The notes beneath the pieces are model-generated. The model had not been told where the DNA came from. It saw only the letters and a list, made by a program, of their open reading frames with translations, and did not search any database. Positions 57,139 through 64,000 of a stretch of DNA of 64,000 nucleotides are shown one piece after another (position 1 is the first letter of the stretch; every line of letters starts with the position of its first letter). The stretch is taken from NCBI GenBank assembly GCA_900618795.1, contig UYJD01000013.1, positions 1 to 64,000 on the forward strand. The letters are read 5' to 3'. A program made the position numbers and the translations under genes. This stretch comes from Cyanodermella asteris (lineage: Eukaryota > Ascomycota > Lecanoromycetes > Ostropales > Stictidaceae).

Positions 57139-58002
57139 TCACTGGCCTGCGGCCGCTGTTCCGGACGTCTCGAAGCGAGGGTGCGAGGGATCGCATTTCC
57201 GTTTCGTGGCCTTGCAAGTCGGGCATGCTCCCATGTTTCTTATCTGAGCATAGTTGGCCGGGTCGAAGTTAGGACCACGTCTGCTTGGCTTCGAGGGTGT
57301 CTCCGCCGAGTTCAGATCATACCCGACTGGTTCCGAACGTCGACGATCCGCTGGGTCTGAGTTGAATTCACTCGTGTTCGCGACGGGGAATATGGGAGCG
57401 CTGATGTGTTTGTACTGGTGGTTGGAGTTGAAATAGGAAAGGTCGCCCTGATATTCGACAGTGGCCATTGCGCCAGCAATGTTAGCAGACTCGGAAATTG
57501 GTGCCATAAGAAAGTCCATTGTGACACTCGAGTCGAACTCGGCCGCAGCACTTTGTGGGTTGGACCAAGAGCTGGCACCCAGGCTGCTGCTTCTCGAAGG
57601 GAACGGTGTGCTTCCAAACGACGTAGTGCTATCATCGGCACCGGGTGTGCCAGTGGTGGATGGTGGGACGCTAGGTAAGGGCTTGCTGGGCAATGGCTTG
57701 GACATGGAGTCTGATAATCCCAGAGAATATTTGTAGGAAAACCACGCGAGCATGCAATTGTCACAGATCCACGCGAACAGCCTCCACTCAAGGTTGACAT
57801 TCTCTGCCATGGGGTGTTCATGGGGAGCTGTACCGTCGTAAGGCTGGTTTGGGGGATGAGTCTTGTTCCTCCACTCGGCAGTCGTTCTCGCCGAAAGGTT
57901 GTGACAGAACATGCATCTATAGACGCCTTTTGTAGGTGAAGAGCAGCGCGGTGCGGTTTGCTGAAAAGCACTAAAGGGTAGCGACCGTGATGATGGCAGC
58001 AT
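57139..58002 (-). CDS. Cys-rich protein of unknown function with half a Zn2Cys6-like motif
   Basis: Single 287-residue frame from MLPSSRSLPFSAF. The N-terminal 85 residues hold two Cys pairs (YRCMFCHNLS and WICDNCML) around a conserved-looking stretch (EWRNKTHPPNQPYDG), perhaps one zinc site. The middle is Ser/Pro-rich and disordered. Near the C-terminus, GACPTCKATKRKCDPSHPRF has the CxxCxxxKxKCD pattern of the first half of a fungal Zn2Cys6 DNA-binding cluster, but the last three Cys are absent before the stop. It may be a truncated or atypical regulator, or use a downstream exon not found here. No function is assigned. Confidence 0.6.
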   Translation of the reverse strand: MLPSSRSLPFSAFQQTAPRCSSPTKGVYRCMFCHNLSARTTAEWRNKTHPPNQPYDGTAPHEHPMAENVNLEWRLFAWICDNCMLAWFSYKYSLGLSDSMSKPLPSKPLPSVPPSTTGTPGADDSTTSFGSTPFPSRSSSLGASSWSNPQSAAAEFDSSVTMDFLMAPISESANIAGAMATVEYQGDLSYFNSNHQYKHISAPIFPVANTSEFNSDPADRRRSEPVGYDLNSAETPSKPSRRGPNFDPANYAQIRNMGACPTCKATKRKCDPSHPRFETSGTAAAGQ

Positions 58003-59414
58003 GGTGACGGTGGTTCCGAAAATCGATCGGTTCTGGACTTGAGTCTGGCTATGAATCGTCTACTTCGGAGCTGACCACAGCACAGGCCTTGTTGTCAAAC
58101 TGTCCAAGCAAACCACGGTTGGTCGTATTGGCGATTCCAGATAATCGCGGAGACAGTAATTGGCCTGCAATTCGTTGGGACGATTAGCAATGGCAGTCGA
58201 GTTGCAAATTATAGAAGGCAGCACGCCAGGGACCAGCCTTGACGATGAATTGAAGGTGAGCAGGTATGTGATCATGAAGGACAAAACCCGCAAAGAACTT
58301 ATCGATAAATAAAGTATATAGCCAGTGAAGATGCCTACCGCAACGTGGAATACCACATTTCAGCTTCGGGACGAACTGTGTGCGAAAATTGCAACACGAA
58401 GGGGAGAAGAAGTGGAAGTTTCAGAGCAGCGGACACGTGAGGGAGCGTTTCGCCTCCCCGAGGAGCCTGGACACTGTGACTGGCTTGGGGGCAAGCCGAA
58501 GCGCTCTGTTCGCAAGGCTGAAGCAGACCGTCTCGTTGTAGGGCCTTCCTTACCGCGGGCTCACCGAGATGGGGCAGAGATGGCATGCTGCCGCGAGTTC
58601 GCAAGAAGATGCAATGCGAAATCGTTGCAGAAAGACTTCAGCATCGCCAGATCTGAGCCACGAGGTAAGGCGACATATATGCCGATTGCTCCTGAGCAGG
58701 TCATATACTGGCCACCGTATCGTGGCCCGAGACATTGCTGCTGGAAGCCTCGACGCAGCCTTGCAACGACATTCCCATGGCGAGGCTGTGGTTCGAACTA
58801 TGCTCGATCGTTACCTAGTTCTCAAGGCAGTCACCGTGACTTTCGAGGCCGCTGTTTCGAGGTACGGCACGAGCTGACGAATAGTGTTGCCCGCTGTTAT
58901 TCGAAGCGCCGTCACGGTCAGCACAGCGAATAGGGAAAATGGAGCAACGGTCCTATTGGCGTGGCGGGGGAGACGAAAAGTGGAGAGGAATTGCCTGAAA
59001 CATCGGAGAAGCATGCATGGGCCGCCCAAGGACACTCCGCTAGCGTCACCGCACTCCTAGGTACTGATCGCCACGACGGCGTGGAATACCAGGTAGGAAG
59101 CGATGGGGAGGCGAGGTGGAGATGAATAACAGTGAACGTTACCAGACTTTTAACTCGAGCATGTGGCATCTCCAAAAGCAAAGATGACCACACACTAAAC
59201 TCCACAGTGCCTACATTTCAGAATGTGGATTCTATGCCTATTTTACACTGGTATCGTTCTACTGATAAGCGTTCGAAGCGCAGACGAACTGTTTCGAACT
59301 GCTCATGCGCTCAACAAACAAAAAGCCACAAACTGCCACCGTCACTGCGAGCTCTTCGCGTGAGACCCTGTCAAAAAGCCAAAAATACAACCTGATGCAA
59401 CTACCCCAGACAGC
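58003..59414. other. Intergenic, no convincing gene
   Basis: A plus-strand frame of about 200 codons from an ATG at 58331 follows a TATATA-like run, but it is unusually rich in Arg, Cys and Trp and resembles no family, so it was not called. Confidence 0.45.
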
Positions 59415-61052
59415 TCATGACGGTGCCTGGTTCCCAGCTCCTTGGAAGTGTTTTTTGAGCACCTGCAGGATCTTGTCTATCTTCTTATCGCGATCTCTTT
59501 CGCGCGTTTCTGATGCTGATGCCTCCTCGGTGAATCTAGAGATGGTCGTGGTCAACTCATCGACCTTCTCTTGTAGCACCTCGTTGGCCGCTTTCTGGCC
59601 TTCCAATTTCCTTTCCAGCTCGTCGAGCTGTGAGGAGGAATCGGGTACAGCACGGGCTAGGCTGAAAAGACTATCCACTGAACCTTCCCGATCGACATCG
59701 CGGTCGTCCGTAGTCGACCGGCGCCGTTTGCTTGGGCGTTCCTCTTGATCAGTCTTCTCGGTCTGACTCCTTTCGTGCATTGCGCTGGCAAGCTTGGTCA
59801 TGACTTCCATCGCCGACTCTACCTTCGACATGACTGATTCAATGTGGCCGGAGGAGACATTGTCCTCGTCGGTTCGTGAACGCTTGGGTGGTCTGGGGTC
59901 AAAGTGCTGTGGAGATGGTGGCGGCCCTTGGTGGTTGGGTACCCCATGGTGGGGAGGCGCTCCATGATGGTTAGGTGCCCCGTGGTGAGTCAACGGCGGG
60001 TGAGGCGGCGCATATACGGGTTGAAAGCGAGGCGGAGGTGGCCCATGGAATGGCGGCGGTGTCTGTGCCGGTGGTGAATCCGATATCATCACAGGCGCAC
60101 CGCTAGTCCCACCAACCGAGTCTCGAGGTCCAGCTGAGGTAGGAGTCGATGACGGTGGCGGTGTCGGCATTGGGTGATCTTTCTCTGCTTGCTCCTTCTC
60201 TTTTCGAATTCTTTCCATCTCCTCGTCCAATTTCGCTTCGGCAGCTTGTTTGCTACTCATGGGCTGGATCTCGCCCGTGTCCATCTTGTCATTGTGCTCC
60301 ACCCACTCGTCCAAAGCTGCCACGTAGTTTGGCGGTTCGTCACTCTCCCTGCCTTCCTTCAATTCCTGCTTGCGCTTCGCTACAGCCTGTTCCAGGCGTC
60401 TTTTTGCAGTCGGAGCTTGCAATTCGCCGCGACCATTCTTGCGCCGGTACACGCTGAAGTCGGCGGCTACAGTCTGCCACCACCTGTTCTGTGTCGACGG
60501 CGCGCCAAAAGTTTCCTTGAACCTCATGCATATTTTCAACAGCTCCGTCTCTTCAAGGCGAGTCAAACGCTCCGAGTATGGACCTCTTTTGGCAATTGAT
60601 TCGCCAAATGCCGACAGGGTTCTTCCTGATTGGCCAGAGCCTGGTGTCGAGTATGCAGCTTGGGAGCCGCCGGCCGAGCCAGTGCCATGCGATTCGGTGA
60701 ACTTGCGAAAGTCTTCGGGATCGTAGAATCTGGGAGTCTTGCCTTTGGGTGTCTGGAAACTGTGAGGAATTGGAGCAGATGGTGGAGGTTGCATCGGCTG
60801 CATCGGCGGCGGACCCGGAGGCGGACCCGGATGCAGGGGCGGGCCATGTGCGTAGGGGTTCGGAGGTATGTTGAGAGGAGGGCCACTGGGTGGTTGTCGA
60901 GCCCATGTTTCGCCAGTGGGTTTAGTGTAGGGAGGCGGAGGACTGGGCGGCGGGCGAGGGTCCTTGACGACGTATGAACCTGGCTGAACAGTGTGATTGA
61001 CCCATCGCTCACCCTTCTTCGCATACGGGGCGGCGTTGGTCATGGTGGGCAC
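59415..61052 (-). CDS. Proline-rich nuclear-type protein with coiled coil, unknown function
   Basis: Single exon, 545 residues. Residues 30-110 are Pro-rich (PPPSPPPPYTKPTG, GPPLHPGPPPGPPP). A folded-looking helical domain lies at about 160-240 (RLTRLEETELLKICMRFKE, RWWQTVAADFSVYRRKNGR, KRRLEQAVAKRKQEL), which resembles a Myb/SANT-like DNA-binding unit, though this is only a guess. A His/Pro/Gly repeat (HHGAPNHHGAPPHHG) follows, then basic stretches (PPKRSRTDED, RPSKRRRS) that look like nuclear localisation signals. The C-terminal 100 residues form a coiled coil (LDELERKLEGQKAANEVLQEKV). The start could also be the second Met three codons later. Confidence 0.75.
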   Translation of the reverse strand: MPTMTNAAPYAKKGERWVNHTVQPGSYVVKDPRPPPSPPPPYTKPTGETWARQPPSGPPLNIPPNPYAHGPPLHPGPPPGPPPMQPMQPPPSAPIPHSFQTPKGKTPRFYDPEDFRKFTESHGTGSAGGSQAAYSTPGSGQSGRTLSAFGESIAKRGPYSERLTRLEETELLKICMRFKETFGAPSTQNRWWQTVAADFSVYRRKNGRGELQAPTAKRRLEQAVAKRKQELKEGRESDEPPNYVAALDEWVEHNDKMDTGEIQPMSSKQAAEAKLDEEMERIRKEKEQAEKDHPMPTPPPSSTPTSAGPRDSVGGTSGAPVMISDSPPAQTPPPFHGPPPPRFQPVYAPPHPPLTHHGAPNHHGAPPHHGVPNHQGPPPSPQHFDPRPPKRSRTDEDNVSSGHIESVMSKVESAMEVMTKLASAMHERSQTEKTDQEERPSKRRRSTTDDRDVDREGSVDSLFSLARAVPDSSSQLDELERKLEGQKAANEVLQEKVDELTTTISRFTEEASASETRERDRDKKIDKILQVLKKHFQGAGNQAPS

Positions 61053-61755
61053 TCGCGCCAGGCGGCGCGTAAAGGATATGCAAATTGTCGAGTCGCGATG
61101 TTTCTGATAAAGCGAGCAACGCGTGCGGTTTCAATTTGCATAGCATTGCTTCATTGGGTTTAGCGTCAGGACCGAATGAGAATTTCCTCTGGGCGACCCG
61201 ATTCGGTCGTGCGATAGACGCATTACTCACCCACACGAGCATCATTATTACCAAGGGGGAGTCAAAGACCTCGTGCTCGGTCCGGTGAATAATTGGAGTC
61301 GTGTTGGTCAAGATCCTTGGACGCCGACTTTGCAGCTCTGGCACTTTGATGCCGCAAAGCTCACGAACTCAGAATCATGATTTAGGACTTGCAATTAGTA
61401 GACGCTGCCGATGTCTCTTGACTCATAGCCGTGTTTGTTGCAGAAGAAGATCAGGCACTGCGTACACGGTCAATTGGCATGATGAAACGCTGCCAGTCCA
61501 GAAGGAACTCCTCTCGAATTGCGACTTGGTATATTGAAGTAAAGTAGGTAAGCATCAAGTATAGTGCAATTCAGGGACTCGGCGTGTCCAGCCAATCGGC
61601 GCCGTCAAACAAGTTGTGTCTGATGCTGCTGCCGAGCCAATCGGCCGGCTGATGATGTCAACGACACAGACATGCATTCGAAGACATTGAACTCACCACC
61701 AAAGTCTTGATTGCACACATCTCGTCGCACCATCGACGACTCAATTACACACAGC
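61053..61755. other. Divergent intergenic region
   Basis: Promoters of the Pro-rich protein gene and of the SDHAF2 gene. Nothing else was recognised. Confidence 0.5.
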
Positions 61756-62786
61756 ATGTCGCTCTCAATCTCGCGCTTTGCCTTTCGTGCGGCTCGCGTC
61801 ACACTCCCTCAAGCACGCTCTTTCACAATCTCGACAAGATGTCGTGAGGAAAAGGAGGATAAGCCGGTCAACGTCTTTCCCAACGACCGCGCCCATCCCA
61901 ACTCGAAGGACTTTGCAAAGACTCAAACCGAGCGTCCCACGAATCCCCACGTCACCAACACCACTTCGACCGTCGCCAATGACATGCCAAAGGTCGGTGC
62001 CGACAATGCACCGCCAGAGCTTCTCACGGCTGTGGACCCCAACTTTGTCCCCAAAGACTCTGTCCCCGAGAACACGGAACGCATGACTGGCGGAACCCAA
62101 ACCGCCCCAAAGGCGGGACCCAACGCCGAGTTGAGCGTCGGAGAGATGGAGGGTGTTTCCTTCAAAGTCGAGCCCCACCGAAGGTCAGGCGAAGACCTTA
62201 CTACACTTCGAGCCCGTCTACTTTGTTCGTGCAGTCGTCGTGTCGTGTGACTTTTTAACATTGCTGACTCCTTGCGTCTACAGATCAGAGCAGGAAAAGA
62301 GGAACACTCGAAAGTGATCTGCTGTGCTCCACCTTCGCCAACGAAAACCTCGACCACATGAACGAGTCACAGCTGCTCGCTTACGACCAATTCCTTGATG
62401 AAAATGACTGGGACATCTATTATTGGGTCACTCAGCAGGAAACCCCAACATCACAAGAGACGGCAGAAGGTGGGAATCCTGAGCACGCCACTCCGGCTGC
62501 TCAGGTGGCGGCGACAAGTGGACCTGAGCAGGTCAAGCCGGTTCGATCGATCCAGGGCGAGTGGGCACAGACAGTGGGTAATTTCAAGCCAAAGTACAGA
62601 CCTGTGCCCGCCAGGTGGAAGAACAGTGAGATTCTCTCGTTGTTGCGAAGGCACGTCACTGAGCGAAGTGCTGGTGGCGTCGCTGAGGCTCCGGTCGAAG
62701 TCGAAGGTGAGAACCTGGCTCATAGCGTCAAAGGAACTGGAGGCGGCGGCTTAGGACGTATGCCCGATATTAAGAGTTTCGCATGA
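61756..62786 (+). CDS. Succinate dehydrogenase assembly factor 2 (Sdh5/SDHAF2)
   Basis: Exons 61756-62224 and 62284-62786 join over a 59-nt intron (GTTCGT...CTACAG, phase 1), giving 323 residues. The basic N-terminus ([20 protein letters not shown]) is a mitochondrial presequence. The join builds the signature [20 protein letters not shown], followed by [23 protein letters not shown], the SDHAF2/Sdh5 domain. Sdh5 helps attach FAD covalently to the Sdh1 flavoprotein subunit of complex II in the matrix. The C-terminal 100 residues beyond the domain (Gly-rich end) are longer than in yeast, a common trait in filamentous fungi. The identification is secure. Confidence 0.94.
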
Positions 62787-63601
62787 TTGCCTTCGCTCTC
62801 GTCGTGGTGTGTTGTCCGAGCCGAGAACGATCACCAAACCTTGTACATAAGTATACACTTTTCCTACCTACAACTTCATGTATCTGATGTGTCTGCGATC
62901 TCTTGCTCTAACTCTGTCTCATCCTCTGAAGAGGGCTCTACCCTCAAGCATCTCTTGTGTCACGTGGACATACAAAGAACTCTTGCCGTGGTAACTGATC
63001 CACCGTGATCAAGCCCAGCACCATGGAACCAAGACAAATATTGTGCTCGTGCTGTCAATGACAATGAAGATAACATCCATGCACTTGCAATATCTTTGCG
63101 CCATCTTCATAATGGCTTCATCGTCTTTGTGGTTGAAGCTCAGTCTTGGCACATTCCAGAGAGCCATTCCGCAAACAGCACCAACCTTTCCCCAGCATCT
63201 TCACATCTGAGACATCCGAGGCTGGAGCTAACCCAAGTGGAATGTGCCGCTACTACCAGAGGCTAAGTTGTATGTATTCTAGTGTATAACACTAGACATC
63301 GAGGGCCCCATAACACATTCCATGACCAAACAGGCAAGTCCTGAGGCTGGAGAGGAATATGATCGAAGACGGGGAGGATAAATCTATCGGCATTCGCCAC
63401 GGTGGCAGAGCAACACCTTACATTCATGCGCCTCAGACTTGCGACCATCCATACCATAACAGTCACAATCCATACCAAACAGAGCCAAACAAACAACGCA
63501 ACACTCAATTCTTTACCCATCGCCCCAGCCAAGGCGCAGCCCTTGCCCCCTCAAGCCGCACCCGCAGCCCCGAGCTCAGGTGACTTGCCCAGCAGCCAGC
63601 C
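62787..63601. other. Intergenic, no gene seen
   Basis: An 815-bp stretch with the 3' flank of the SDHAF2 gene and the promoter of the last gene. No features were recognised. Confidence 0.5.
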
Positions 63602-64000
63602 ATGTCGTCCATCACCAGCTCAGCTGAGCTGAATAGGTGGGAGCAGAACAAAGACCTCGACGCTTGGTTCGGGCCGGTTGATCTTGCAGCCGAGTCCACC
63701 AGCTTCTTTGATCTTAACTTGAACTACGAGCAGGATGTGTTTGACAGCAGCGATGCCTCTGTCGAATTCAATTTCTTTGATGACATCGCAGACATCGGAT
63801 CGACATCGACCGACGCATCCGTCTTCTCGTCATCATTCGATGGCCCCAGCTTCAGCAACGGTCATCATTATACTAGCCCCCGACCGACAGCACAGATCGA
63901 GACAGCTGCGACCGTGGTGCCCCAGAGTCAGAAGCTCGTGCACAGGCTACGACCCGAAGGACTCGCTATATCGAATGCCGATTTGCTTTCCATCGAGGGC
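63602..64000 (+). CDS. 5' part of an acidic, Ser/Asp-rich protein, cut by the window end
   Basis: From MSSITSSAELNRWEQ the frame stays open for 133 codons to the window edge. It is rich in Asp, Phe and Ser (VEFNFFDDIADIGSTSTD, VFSSSFDGPSF), a composition seen in activation domains, then becomes more basic (KLVHRLRPEGLAISNADLL). A transcription-factor-type N-terminus is possible, but no domain is visible in the part present. The leader just upstream is rich in CA and CCAG runs. Confidence 0.55.
   Translation, partial: MSSITSSAELNRWEQNKDLDAWFGPVDLAAESTSFFDLNLNYEQDVFDSSDASVEFNFFDDIADIGSTSTDASVFSSSFDGPSFSNGHHYTSPRPTAQIETAATVVPQSQKLVHRLRPEGLAISNADLLSIEG

Noticed and set aside
58331-58933. Possible 200-residue gene after a TATATA-like run
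   Set aside because: Composition is heavy in Arg, Cys and Trp with no domain or splice support, as expected from non-coding sequence.

Overview
The window reads as nuclear DNA of a filamentous ascomycete (Pezizomycotina). Coding genes carry short introns (mostly 43-112 nt, GTNNGT...YAG). Several families point the same way: a HET-domain protein, a UstYa-type DUF3328 protein, an ApsB/Mto1-type microtubule organiser, a Wsc sensor, a Lst7/folliculin homologue and a DUF7924 protein. Spacing is loose (about 20 protein genes in 64 kb) and no tRNA, rRNA, CRISPR or intact transposon was recognised. A Dothideomycete (Capnodiales-like) source is my guess from overall gene character, not a proof. One run of N (39069-39250) marks an assembly gap.

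The most striking part is the left edge. A UstYa-family gene (2-884, minus) is divergent from a small three-exon gene (1902-2352, plus) for a 115-residue secreted precursor. After a signal peptide this precursor has six near-identical 16-residue units, five ending in Lys-Arg (kexin sites), each with a Gln-Ala-Gly-Trp-Gly/Asp tail. This is the layout of fungal dikaritin (ustiloxin/phomopsin-type) RiPP loci, but the only aromatic residue of each unit is Trp. The locus probably continues to the left of the window. A P450 (7859-9298) lies 5.5 kb away behind a housekeeping gene, so it is not clearly part of the locus.

3-24 kb: spindle-pole/MTOC protein, P450, fungal membrane protein, DUF7924 nuclease-fold protein, HET protein, MBF1 coactivator, secreted carboxylesterase. 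25-34 kb: Lst7 (TORC1 signalling), eIF3k, allantoinase (preceded by a dense cluster of GATA-factor sites) and a small coiled-coil protein. 34-43 kb: a block of orphan or fungal-only genes, three of which show in-frame stop codons inside otherwise continuous reading frames, around the assembly gap. 44-64 kb: Cwh43 (GPI lipid remodelling), a gene-poor stretch, Wsc cell-wall sensor, mitochondrial SCOT CoA-transferase, two unknown proteins, the Sdh5/SDHAF2 flavinylation factor, and the 5' part of an acidic protein cut by the window end.

Exon joins were worked out by hand from splice consensus, reading phase and family conservation; no alignment or expression data were available.
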